Of a stretch of DNA of 64,000 nucleotides, positions 46,100 to 56,579 are shown piece by piece. The notes under the pieces are model-generated. The model ran no database searches and was not told where the DNA came from. It was given only the letters and a program-made list of their open reading frames with translations. Both the position numbers and the translations under genes were made by a program. The first letter of the stretch is position 1, and each line of letters opens with the position of its first letter. The stretch comes from Isoetes taiwanensis. Taxonomy: Eukaryota; Streptophyta; Lycopodiopsida; Isoetales; Isoetaceae. The DNA lies in contig JAJEKV010000051.1 in assembly GCA_021234155.1 (NCBI GenBank), forward strand, positions 124,001 through 188,000, in the 5' to 3' direction.

Positions 46100-46580
46100 A
46101 TTGCCACTGGCCCCGAGACTATGCGCATCATCGCCAGTGGCAAAACCTATAACCAAAACAAGAAAAATTGAGCCATTTCTAAAGTGGGTATAAAGCGTGA
46201 GCAAGAACGGATGATCCAAAGAAGCAAGGATTTCGCCCGTCAGCCCCGTGAAGCTTATTATGGAAGCCAAAGCAGCTTTGTCCATAACCTTCATAGCAAA
46301 ACAAAGATCCTGGCCGCTTCCGAAATTCGCAAGATAAACACCGCCAATATCCCCGCTTCCAAGACGCCGCAAAAGCCCAAAATGGCTTAATCCAACCTTT
46401 CCGCCCTTTCCTCGCTGGGTTTGATCGCCTCCCATCTCCTCTATCATTTGCTTTGTGCGCTTTGTTTCCCGCCTCCTTTCCCTCGCTTGATCTTTCCAAA
46501 TGATTTGTGTTTTTGGGTCCTGCGGGGCAAGATGCATAGAATAGAATTAGAAACCGCCTTCTACTCAAATGTCGCGACAA
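46100..46580 (-). pseudogene. AGCVIII protein kinase fragment (D6PK/PINOID-like)
   Basis: AGCVIII kinases phosphorylate Ser/Thr targets such as PIN auxin carriers at the plasma membrane. The minus frame has, after an Arg/Glu-rich start, GLSHFGLLRRLGSGDIGGVY (Gly-rich ATP loop; usual [20 protein letters not shown]), CFAMKVMDKAALAS (the catalytic Lys of subdomain II), TGEILASLDHPFLLTLYTHF (usual REILxxLDHPFLPTLYxHF) and, after drift, GDDAHSL (usual GGDLHSL). Just upstream RWEAIK, in another frame, is the conserved RWxAI of the family. About 100 residues of kinase domain remain; the catalytic loop (DLKPEN), DFD and activation segment are not visible between here and 45660, although a degraded ~17-base repeat (CATTC-TCCGCAAAAGGG, 45986-46020) marks that place. 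A truncated, frameshifted copy. Confidence 0.75.
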
Positions 46581-46589
46581 CCTGTTTGC

Positions 46590-47040
46590 ACCTCTCAGTT
46601 GTGTTGGAATCTTAGAGAAACGGGGTTTCGCGTATTCCTTTTGTGCACTCGTTTCTAGGTGAAATACCGCCTACCACACGCGCCCGTGATTCACTATTCC
46701 CCAAGAATCCTAGAGAAATGGGTTACATTAGAAACGTTTTTGTTAAGCGTTTAAAACATGCATGCTTATTGTTTCCTTGTTGTTGTTTGAAGCACCCTAT
46801 GGCATTGCCGATAATGGTGCGGGTTCAAAACTCTCAAACTTAAATGTGTTCCGGCAAAAGGTAAGGGCTTGGTTTTTCTAACGCATTGGTTTAACATTAA
46901 TTTTCTTCATGATCTTCAAGTAAACTATCATCAACCATTTTTATGAATCATGCATGAACTTCTCACTGATTGAATCCACGCCTTCTCACTGATTGAACCA
47001 TCACCAATTTTTCCTCCCCCGCTTGCGCTATCATAAATTC
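46590..47040. other. No recognisable gene
   Basis: Short frames on the plus strand (46421-46615, 46643-46843) without motifs. A CTTCTCACTGATTGAA phrase is doubled near 46958 and 46981. Confidence 0.45.
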
Positions 47041-47052
47041 AAAGTTCCCTGT

Positions 47053-47425
47053 GTGATTCCTTCCCCCGCTGAATGCATTCGCGGGTGATTCCATCTCAAG
47101 AATCTATATTTGTGATTCCACCGCGTAATCGCCTCGTTGTGATTCCATCTAGCTAGCAACAGCAGGATCTGTCTGGCGGATAATGTGAAGTGAGATTCCA
47201 TCTCACCTAATCGACGCTCGTGATCCACCGCTGGAATAGCATGGTTGTGATTCCGTCCGCGTAATAACACGCATTGTGATTCCGCTCGCCGGAATGGGCC
47301 AATACGGCCAGGATTCCGTCTCATGAATACATGAGCGTGATTCCATCTCAAAATCAGAATTAATGATTCCATCCGCTGGCCAGTAAAGTTGTGATTCCGC
47401 CGGAAAGGCGAATAATGACTGAAGC
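47053..47425 (+). repeat. 27-bp minisatellite, consensus GTGATTCCATCTC..AAT
   Basis: The core GTGATTCC (or GAGATTCC, GTGATCC, ATGATTCC) starts at about 47053, 47085, 47112, 47139, 47192, 47220, 47247, 47276, 47310, 47337, 47363 and 47391; spacings are 32, 27, 27, 53 (two units, the middle one decayed), 28, 27, 29, 34, 27, 26 and 28. The second half of each unit is more variable but keeps AAT and a trailing TT. Because 27 is a multiple of three, the minus strand has open frames with a nine-residue period (RWNHNEAIT, RWNHKYRFL, RWNHPRMH in 47031-47372). I recognise no protein with this repeat. Confidence 0.88.
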
Positions 47426-47480
47426 CGCACTCTAAAAATTTTATAACGGGGCCTGGGTAACGGTCAATCTGTCTCCGGCC

Positions 47481-47519
47481 GGTGATTCCGCGATGGAATT
47501 ATTTTATGGCGGAATCACC
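47481..47519. repeat. Perfect 11-bp inverted repeat built from the minisatellite core
   Basis: GGTGATTCCGC at 47481-47491 and GCGGAATCACC at 47509-47519 are exact reverse complements, with a 17-base AT-rich loop. The arm contains the same GTGATTCC core as the array that ends about 80 bases upstream. Confidence 0.9.
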
Positions 47520-47529
47520 AAAACCGTGG

Positions 47530-49765
47530 TAAGGATATTTTCACCCGGCGAGACTACAGTAGGGGTTTTGGGAGGTGAAGACGGCGATGCGTAGAAGTGC
47601 GCAGTTTTGCACCAGTAGTGTTGCGCCCAAATCTGAAATGCATGGATCTGTTCTACCATATCTGGGCCTTGAAGATATCGGATTGAAGGTATTCAAGGAG
47701 GAAACTTCTGATACAGCCACGAATTTCGTCATTTTGTGACGACCCTGTTGCTGTTGCAATTCAGTGATTTGCGGGCCTCAACGGTTCTTCGGAGTTGAAT
47801 CTCATATCTGATTGCCTCTGTGCCTTCTAAACTCAAGCCATGAATTGGGTGAGGGATTTGAGAAAATTTGCAACATATTCCGGTCCCGTAGGCTTCTGGC
47901 ACAGATTATTCCTGAGGTAATCCGGCCGCTTCTAATAGGGATTAAAATGCTTGCCATAATTTAGACTCCGGTGAACCCTGAGCATGCAATTAGAGCAACC
48001 AAGGGGCTTCTGCGTTTGCTCCTATTGCTGCCACACACTGCATATGAAAGAAAAGGATGGCGATTAAACAGGGGGAGCTATATCATAGTCGAAACATTGG
48101 CTTTTTAAATGTGCTCAGATCTATCTTATGCTTAAATGCTCACATTTACAAATGGGCTTGATGCCTAACATAGCCTCAGGCTCCTTGTATTCTACATAAA
48201 ATTTCCCCGTTATGCACCAAAGGAGTGTTTCTATTGGGATCGAAAATAGCAGAGCCTTCCTTGCAATTTTTTAACCATTTTATTCCTTGTATTTTACTAT
48301 TCAAGCTTTCTAGCCCTTTGTTGCATGAAGTCTTTGTCTCTAAATCAAGCAAGTAGAGTTTGGTCAATCTTGAGACTCGTGATCAACGCACAAATTAAAT
48401 TTTATCCTCTCTCGCGATCCAGATTTCACTATGAGATTTTGAGCAAACAACTTTTGGGTAAATGTGATCGTCAGATGATTCCTATCACCAAGTCCGCTGA
48501 CGGTTGTTAACGAGCATCATTGGTAGAGAGAGAGACACTTGCAGAGTAAATAAGTTATGTATTAAAGAAAACTGATCACTAGAATGCTAAAGTCCTCCCC
48601 TGCATTGCCGGGATGAGGATTGAGGAGGCTTACGTTTAAGATTTCCCAGGTCATAATAGAAGATTGTCAAACGTGGCGTTCTCTAAAATTATAAGACTTT
48701 TTTTAATCTTGGATTTTTCCTGACAAAACACGCACGAATGGCAAAAGAATTGCCAAGAAAAGAATAAAACGGATATTCTTATAGAATCTTGCCCATAGCA
48801 ATTATATAGTTTAGATATCTATATCGTTATATTTATAAAATTACTTGGATGACCCCATGGAATAGATTGTTACATATTTAAATGAATCTAGGCCGTTTCT
48901 TTCAAAAAGAGCGAAGTGGCAAACCTAGGACCGTTGGATATCTATGAAAAACATGCATGTCCATGCATGGGGCATGCACCTCATCTCATTACCGTTGGAT
49001 GGGCGGGGAGGCAAAATCCTATCCTTTGATTGTTTTGAGAAAATGCAAGGAAGGTGCAACTTGATGTCGGTTATGTGATCCCCACCCGTTGTAAGCCAAC
49101 AAACTTTAAATCCTTGGCGTGCCACTTGTCAATGTTAATGAATGTTGGTCATGCATTGATGGGCACAGAGCCAAATTTTGGCCACATCCTGTCCGGAAGG
49201 CGAAAGCCGTATTCCATCGACCTTGCTCAAATGTTGATGGCGCCAGGTTTATTCTGGATTTTGATGGAAACGGCATGGCTTAAGCTTCAATCTGAGCCTC
49301 GCAGATGCAGGATTCCGTGAAGATCTTGGGCACACATTGACGGTTGATCCTACAGAGAAAATGCTGGAAGGGTTTAGTTTAATTCGTGTGATGCCTTCTT
49401 TACCCTGTGATTTTCTTGTGGTTTGTAGTTCATGCCTTCGCGATTTTGGTCGAACGGCGGGGAAAAAGCGATGGGTGCTATGGATGCTATTTACAGCTTC
49501 AGAGATCTCCACCATCGGTGGTATTGCCATAGCTTCGCTGTTGCACTCTTTTATTCTCATATATTGGCTGCCCTTCTGCATTATTGGCAGATCACAAAAA
49601 TGGATTGGGAACTCTCTATATGCTCGGGAACTCGATTTGCGAATGTCCAATGCCTCTGTCGTGCAGATAATAACTCAGTCAGGTACTTCGCTTTTCCCAG
49701 GTAGCCAACGATTTCAATTTTGGTCTGTAAGTCATTTTTTGATCCAATGATGGTTCTTCATTTGC
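47530..49765. other. Unrecognised frames, no assignable gene
   Basis: Several mid-length frames of ordinary composition: minus 47541-47759, plus 49054-49320, and overlapping plus 49337-49750 and 49432-49704. The last group lies just upstream of the GOS12-like exons on the same strand and could include its damaged 5' exons, but none matches the SNARE N terminus that I can see. Confidence 0.35.
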
Positions 49766-49767
49766 AG

Positions 49768-51272
49768 GTGCAACGAGGTCGAGTTGCTGAACCATATTTA
49801 TCATGGGGTAAGGTCAAGAAGTTATTCTCTTTTTAGATTAAGCCTTCTGGTTTTCTAATGCTCTTTCATAATATGGCATTGGCACTTATTTGAAATTGCT
49901 GTCTTACAATGATATGCTCATGTTTGCAGGAATTTCGCAGAACAAGAGGAAATATTAGCTCTATGCGAGCATGCTTCAGCTCCTGGATGTCAGGCGAACA
50001 TATTAGTGAATACAAGGTGAAACATTATATAAAAGTAAAATCTTCCACGTAATTTATGCTGCAGATATGTTTTATTCTCGTATCAGTAGCAGAGTCATTC
50101 CACAGAGTAATTACAGTGTATGAAAGTTTGCAGTCTCATTCTGTTCTATATGATAAGGAGCCACAATGAATCAAGGTATGAAGGTTAGGTTTGCTAGCCA
50201 ACCACAAAGGTCTAAGCCATGTGATATGTCCTTGACGATATCTTGTAGTTCTTGCATAAATGTTAATGGCGGTTGATTACAGGATTTAACTGGGCTTTTT
50301 CTATTTTAAAATACCAAGTTTGCAGATTTGTCATTCAAGGCTGGTAACATTGTGAATTATAAATTTGGTATAGGCCTCCTGAAGCCTCTCGGCCCTGGTC
50401 CCAGTTTGCTAAGAGAAAGGCTTACCCATAAAATGCAGGTGTGCTGTTTTTATATGTGGAAAGTTTGGACGAAGTTATACATGGCCACACAGTTCCTTAT
50501 CATTGAATTGTAGCTCAGTAAATGTTCCATGATCTTGGTAAATTACAGGCCTTTTAGAGACAGAAATAGCTTTGGTTTCTCGGAAACTATCCAATTTAGG
50601 TTACTCACCATGCTCGTAACATTCCTGTCCTTCAGCAGGTGACAACCACTGTCCAAAGGGGAACCAAACCTGGTAACATGCTCTTTGGAACCAAACCTGG
50701 TAGAAACATGCAGTCTCCACAACTAGCCCTTAATCCAAAGAAGAATTCAACCAATGGCTTAACCCTGTACTATTAACCAACAGACCAAAAGAGCAGGATC
50801 CTTGATGATTGCATATGTTTGTTCTAACTATTGTCCAGCATTCTCCATTCGGTTTTACAGTTATTGTACTGCATGATTTTTCTTCCATTGGTCACATTAT
50901 ATGAAAGCAGCTTGAGCTGGTTTTGCTATTTGAGAACAGATTGAAGATGCGATTAATCAAGCACAGGCAACAAAAGGAGCACTTTCTACTCAGAGGACTG
51001 CTTTTTTAGAGGTACAAAGCAAGCTCAAGCTCTTGGGTAATATTCTTGGCCTAAATTACTAGTACGATTCTTGGAATGGGTAGATTAATTCAGTTGATCA
51101 ATTATATGGTACAGGAACTATAAAAAAGAAACGTTCAAAGGACACATTTATTTTATCTGCTGTAATTGCTGGTTGCATAATATTTCTTCTCTCATACTGG
51201 GTTGCAAAAATGATCCTAATGATGCTGCTCACGCCACATATGCAGTTTCTCCAGCAAAGCAAATATGTATAA
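49768..51272 (+). pseudogene. GOS12: Golgi SNARE gene, GOS12-like, 3' half
   Basis: GOS12/GOS28-type Qb-SNAREs act in Golgi membrane fusion. Four exon-like blocks with AG/GT borders read in order: 49930-50016 (after TTTGCAG; EFRRTRGNISSM then ISEYK, usual EFRRIKGNINSL..DDISEYK); about 50374-50438 (GPGPSLLRER, usual SPGVQVLRER); 50940-51036 (IEDAINQAQATKGALSTQR and FLEVQSKLKLLG, the SNARE helix start); and 51115-51272 (TIKKKRSKDTFILSAVIAG, CIIFLLSYWVAK), a C-terminal membrane anchor preceded by basic residues, as in the family. A small exon at 49768-49806 may hold the ILHEY region. Oddities: the middle of the first block is scrambled, about ten residues (usual DKFPVIRGLL) are missing between the last two exons, and the last frame runs 21 codons past the usual end. 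The N-terminal half was not found. Confidence 0.75.
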
Positions 51273-51279
51273 CCCTATT

Positions 51280-52430
51280 TGGTCTCACAAATTTCAGATA
51301 AGTACACAGTCTTCCTCCAATATAACAAAAGTAGCTTACGTCAATGGAAAGAGCACTATCCTATTGCTCGAATGTGTACAAACTTGCACAAATTGCAGAA
51401 TGTCTAAGCATTTGTTGATTTATATGGTTGTGTATGAGAGTTCTCAATTTAATCCAGACTCTGTGATTAAAGAAATGGCCAATGAAAGTTTTGATATTCA
51501 TTAGGTTGCCTATTTACTATGATGCTGAAGCATTTTAAGTAACAATGAATAGTACATATAAGTCCGAATGTATATATATACTTCCTAGCTTATAAAAGGG
51601 CTGCTTAATATTTTGAAAATCAAAACAACTGAAACTGCATATCATTTATTCAATGCATGATGGCAAGAGTAAACAGTAAAGTAACTCAACGAGATTGAGA
51701 GCGGTTGATGGATTAATGCTGCAGTACCAAAAACTAGATGTCGTCTTATTGCCAAGGTGTGAATTTACAAGATTCTGGGTAACTATTATTGTACATTTAA
51801 CTCAGATAAATTGTCCTAATGGTTTTTCAAGATTTCTTCATACCTAATTCAACGAATGGCAAATGTGAAATATACTGAGAGTGTAACTGAAAATCAGCTT
51901 AAAGCATTACGTTATCCCATTAATTGCATGTAGAGATCTTTCAAACAAAATTGCATGTGGTCTATTTGATTCAAATTTACACTGCCTTCCCCGTACAATT
52001 TCATATAAACTTCATGCGTCGGGTGCAAAAATATTGTTTCTATCCTAAAATGCAAGTAATACTGCTTTCTATAAGTTGGCAAATGGAGGAGCTAGAACCA
52101 ACATGATACAACAAATTGTTCATGATATCTTGCAAAAATACTGTCACCAAGAAACAATGGCGAGCTTCCAACAAGCTGAGGGATGGCATAATTAGTGTTT
52201 TAACAAGGAAATTAGAAGTGGAATCTGGAAATGCAACATCTCATTTGTTGTCTCAAGATGGTCATTAGATGAATATCGAGCAATGGGTTTAGCTAAACTT
52301 TCATGAGTTTGATCTAGATGCATACTCCTATTTGTGTTATTGAATTCCAATTATATAAACGAAACTGCATGAGAAGGATGTTTATTAAATGAAACATTAA
52401 ATGTAACCTATATAACTCGTAAAATAATGG
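51280..52430. other. No recognisable gene
   Basis: AT-rich DNA downstream of the GOS12-like gene. Short frames at 51265-51504 and 51924-52106 have no known motif. The SNARE's 3' untranslated region would lie at its start. Confidence 0.5.
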
Positions 52431-52439
52431 GAAATTTAG

Positions 52440-52695
52440 CAGAGTCCTCGTGAAATCTTTAAGAAACTAGTGGAATCGTTATAGAATCTAAGGGTACCTA
52501 GAAGAATGTACCAAGAAATTTGGGGAATGAAGAGGAATGTTGGGAAACGCAAGAGAATCTTAACGAAATCTATTCATTTGTTTTAGAAGCTAGGGTTATC
52601 TTAGAGAATCTAGAGGAATCTTCATAGAAACTAAGGGAATCTAGGAGATTTCACATAGAGTCTTGGGGAATCTAGAGGAATCTTGAGATAATCCT
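52440..52695 (+). repeat. Degenerate GAATCTAGAGGAATCTT repeats
   Basis: Short phrases of the form GAATCTAGRGGAATCTT, GGGAATCTAGGAG and AGAATCTTAACG recur about a dozen times in 250 bases, at loose spacing of roughly 10-25. It looks like an old simple-sequence array. Confidence 0.65.
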
Positions 52696-52699
52696 CAAA

Positions 52700-54850
52700 A
52701 TAAATACATTCAACTCGTATAGGCCCTACATAGTACAAAGACTTGTATAATAATAGCGCTTGGGCCCTCACCCCATATATATACAAGAATTTATGTCAAG
52801 CCTCTTAGTGTACTACTAGATTTCGCCCTCAGGTACAAGCAAGATCCCCACTGGCCAGGGGTGAAGGGGCCAGACCGGGCTTAGAATGAGGTTCGTGTTC
52901 TCGGGACTGACCCATCCCCTCCTCGTGTGTAAGGGGCTCCACCGGGATCAGAGTGACTAGGTCTAATGGCTTGCCACCGAAAGTGTGTGGGTAAGGCATA
53001 CCATAATCTGTAAGTGGGAGTCTACCTTCCAAAGGTTAAGTCAATAAGGGCAAGTGGCCCTTCAGTCACCTTGGGTCAAGCATGTAGATCTCTCGGAGGG
53101 AGTGATCCCCACCGCCTCTATCTCCGACCGGGAGATGTAACTCGTGAATAGCCACCCTCTTTGGCTATGCACCCGGGCGGGCTACAAGCAATCAGGTCCC
53201 AACACTTTTCAACCTACTCGCAGAAGTGTACTGTGAGGGGCATGGATGGAGTGGATAACCCACGCTGGGCGTTCTTGTGCCACCAATCCATTGTCATCAT
53301 TCGCGAATGAACTCGAGGCCCAAGCTTGTCACCATCCCTCGTGGTCTCGAAAGCCTTGGGTAGGAACTTCCTTTGTATTGTGCTGATCTTTATTATGCAG
53401 TATGTGGTGAGCCATCCTTCGAGATGGTCAGTGGATGTGCTTTGATGTATATGTACTTACATATGTTTACGCCTCGCAGCCTAGGTAGGCCCCGAGGGAG
53501 ACAGGTAAATGACACCTTCATTCTTCCCAATCGGATTGCAAAGTGATGTGTGGAGGGCCTTGTATCGGGCCAAGGAGCTGGTATAGGGATGAACTTCCCG
53601 CTTGTATAATGATGAGTGCACCGTAGATAATGAAAGTAGGGACGTCACATGCATGCCTTCCTAAAACCATAATTACTTTAATTATTATTAATTCCCTTAA
53701 TCATAGGTTATTATCCCAATGATTTAATTTAACATAGCTAATTAAATCCCTTTTTAGGTCAACCCCTAGGTTACCATACCCATGGTGGCTGTGATCTATA
53801 TCGGGTGACGTGGTCAATGTATTTATACATATACCGTATGAATACTTGGAACGACACGTAGAAGGCAAGGAAGAAAGCATGTGAAGCAAACTCGAGGAGG
53901 CCGTAAGAAAACCAATGGCGCCAACAGAGAATCCTAAGAAATCGTAGAAGAAAAAGACAAAGAAGGGCAAGGGAGTGATGACGGAAGGGCCACTAAAGAA
54001 GAAGAAAAGGAGATCGGCTCAAGATTGTCATCGGCTTAACGAATTACAAGCAATTAACCCCTCATCGCCACGCAGGAGACGAGGATGCGCAGAACTTTGG
54101 ATGAAGTATTCTGCCGGAACTGAGAATCGCAGGTTGAAATCCGTGAGCCATCCCTGTTTAAGAACTCCTACAAGAAGAGGACCAACCCCTGCCCCAGAAC
54201 CGGGGCTAGAACTGGGGTTGAACTACTCCCGCCGCTGTCTCCACCAAGCCTCGCAATGGCAAGAGGCAAGCAGGAAGTTAGATGCATAAAGCGTACCGCA
54301 AAGAAGTCAACAAAACGGCTGTGTGGACTCGTGACAATCTTAGGGCCCTAGATGATATATAAGTAGAAGGAGTTACAGTGCACTGCTACCTGCATAAGAT
54401 GATGCACACGTAAAGGCCTATTGCTGGTGCACACAAGGTAAAGATACATTGAAGGAGGCGGCCAACACGTGAGATATTCCAGCTGAAACCTCCACCAGCC
54501 CGGACCCCCTGGGCCGTAAGCCAATGAAAAGATCCCGCATCTATGCGTTTGCGAAATGGCGAAATCCACACTTCCAACGGAGTTACGGATTTCTCATCCC
54601 CGTGAGCCGCATTCCTAGATTTGTCCGGGAGATTTTGTGGGACTTCGACCAACAAGTGAGTAACTAACGATATGTTACTCGCCATAAGAAGTGTTAGAGA
54701 TGGAGGCCGGGTAACACTTCTCAAGATTCATTGGCACGTACACTCCATGCAAAAAGAGTCATTGCTCAAATCCAAAAAGACATGAGACCGGGCGTAAGTA
54801 CATCAAGAGGATGTACAGCCAGAAATGTGAACTACCTTTTTGTAACTATA
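52700..54850. other. Unassigned, possibly transposon-derived
   Basis: GC-richer text with phrases such as GGGCCAGACCGGGC (near 52868), a TATATATA near 52774, and a basic 104-residue plus frame (53975-54289) that could be gag-like but carries no zinc knuckle. I found no matching second copy that would prove LTRs. The minus frame 54386-54724 (112 residues) is unrecognised. Confidence 0.3.
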
Positions 54851-54853
54851 GCT

Positions 54854-54947
<94 letters not shown>
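54854..54947. repeat. (TA)n microsatellite
   Basis: About 47 TA units with a single G interruption near 54871. The Tyr-Ile frames on both strands are by-products. Confidence 0.98.
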
Positions 54948-54949
<2 letters not shown>

Positions 54950-55057
54950 GAAAATTTTGAATAATAGGTATGTATAGTGTTTAAAATGTGCGGAAAGTAA
55001 GTATAGTAGCAATTAAGGAGCAAATGGAAATTTAGTTAAATTTAAGCCTTCCACATT

Positions 55058-55332
55058 CCAAGGATGCGCGCCGCATTAATCAGTTAGGTCCCAACCTAAC
55101 TACGCTTTCGCCAAGATGTTTAGAGGGTCCAGCCGACCGACCATCAATCGCCACTTACCTATTCCTAAATGAAGTAAAATAAGCACAATATAACTTGTAC
55201 TTCATAAGGAGATGGCAGAATTACCTATAAAAATTTATTTGGCATCATCCTGGGTCCAACACCTCCAAGGATGCGCAGGCCATTTAGGTCCCCACCTAAC
55301 TATGCTCGCCAAGATGCTTAGAGGGTCCGGAT
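55058..55332 (+). repeat. Direct repeat pair of ~70 bp, 206 bases apart
   Basis: CCAAGGATGCGC with TTAGGTCCC, ACCTAACTA, CGCCAAGATG and TTAGAGGGTCC occurs at 55058-55130 and again at 55264-55332. Upstream of a TATA-like CTATAAATA, the pair has the look of repeated elements in an LTR U3 region or promoter. Confidence 0.8.
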
Positions 55333-55504
55333 TAAACCCTAAACTTGCGCTAGGGTACATCCAAAGTGTGTTTCAAAATTGCCGTGATTAGAATCCTAAA
55401 ACTCCATAGAATCCATTTTTGCTCCCCAATTAACTCCGAAACATCAAACTTCACCTCAAATTGCCAAGTTTTAGGAACCCTAAAATTTTAGGGGTAGGGA
55501 ATCC

Positions 55505-55513
55505 CTATAAATA
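55505..55513 (+). promoter_or_regulatory. Candidate TATA box
   Basis: CCCTATAAATACCCCTC is a textbook plant core promoter. It lies about 170 bases downstream of the direct repeat pair and about 4.3 kb upstream of the gypsy pol region on the same strand, so it may be the element's LTR promoter. No matching 3' copy was found. Confidence 0.45.
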
Positions 55514-56253
55514 CCCCTCATAACCCCCAAGCAACACCTGCTACCCGCTTCCCCGCTTCAAGCATTTTCCGCCTCCTTAAGTGCTTCCAGATCCGCTTGA
55601 TATCGACAAAGACGCTTGTCCTCATGGCTACAAAATCATTCATCAACCGGGTACAGCCTCTCCCCATATTGCCTTTAGATGCTAACCTAGTATTCCAAGT
55701 TTTTCGTGAAAGAATGACTTGTCGGCAACCCCAATTCAAACCTATTCTACCAATAAGTTCCGTAAGAATCTCCAAGAGAGAATGAAGGCTCCCGCTTGCA
55801 AGAAATATCCTTATGCATAGGTAATTTTGTACCAAAAACAAGTGTTGCAAATTGGTAGGACATATGTACCCAACATTGCTAAATTGCTGCACAGGACCGG
55901 CCACCCGATTACATGACCCTCGAAAGCAAAGAATAGAAAGAGATTCTTCTCTTATAACGCGCCTTAGTAATTCATATACTTATTCTATAGGGCCCAAACC
56001 GTGATAGGAGAGAGCTAATAATCCAAAATTTTACTAGAGATTACACCTTTAGACTCGGGTAACAAAGACGAAAGCAACCATCGCTCGGGATATGAGCAGT
56101 CCAAGCAAAAATTCAAAAGCAGAGAGGACCTGTGAGGATGAGAGCCAAGATATAAAATGGAAGTGGACCTGAGGAAGAACGCCGAAGCGTAACAAGATGT
56201 TAGTCAAGCTTCAAGTCGACAGAGCACACCTAGGATAGCAATAACCAATCGGG

Positions 56254-56577
56254 TTGGGAATAACAAGCCTAGCCATCATAGTGGAAGGGGAGGAATATTT
56301 GATCCTAAGTGATATCAAAAACCTTCCCGAATGCAGTAATGAGTTGTCAAGGCTGGACGAATCCCTCCACCTCTCAAGGCAGCAGTCGATTCTGGATGAA
56401 TTCATCGAATCGAGACCGATGAATTTCCCCAGAGGTAAGGAAACAACCACTTACATTGTGGCACACGATATCCTGAGCATCGGGGCTTATGGCACGATCA
56501 AAGGCATGATGAATGAAGAACAAATTTTCCGACAGAGGACGAGTTTGTGGCACTCCAAGAACAGATGGGATAAGTGA
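56254..56577 (+). CDS. Unrecognised ORF, 107 residues
   Basis: A clean frame of natural composition: SLAIIVEGEEYLILSDIKNL, PECSNELSRLDESLHLSRQQ, SILDEFIESRPMNFPRGKET and TYIVAHDILSIGAYGTIKGM. It is acidic, helical-looking, and better kept than its surroundings. It may be part of the gag region of the downstream gypsy element or a separate host exon. I recognise no domain. Upstream sequence near 56100-56250 could extend it by splicing. Confidence 0.4.
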   Translation: MGITSLAIIVEGEEYLILSDIKNLPECSNELSRLDESLHLSRQQSILDEFIESRPMNFPRGKETTTYIVAHDILSIGAYGTIKGMMNEEQIFRQRTSLWHSKNRWDK

Positions 56578-56579
56578 GG

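Noticed and set aside
47053-47425. CRISPR array
   Set aside because: Unit of 27 bases with only an 8-13 base conserved core and no constant spacer length or cas genes; the setting is a plant genome.
54731-55012. Tyr-Ile repeat frames on both strands
   Set aside because: They are translations of the (TA)n microsatellite.
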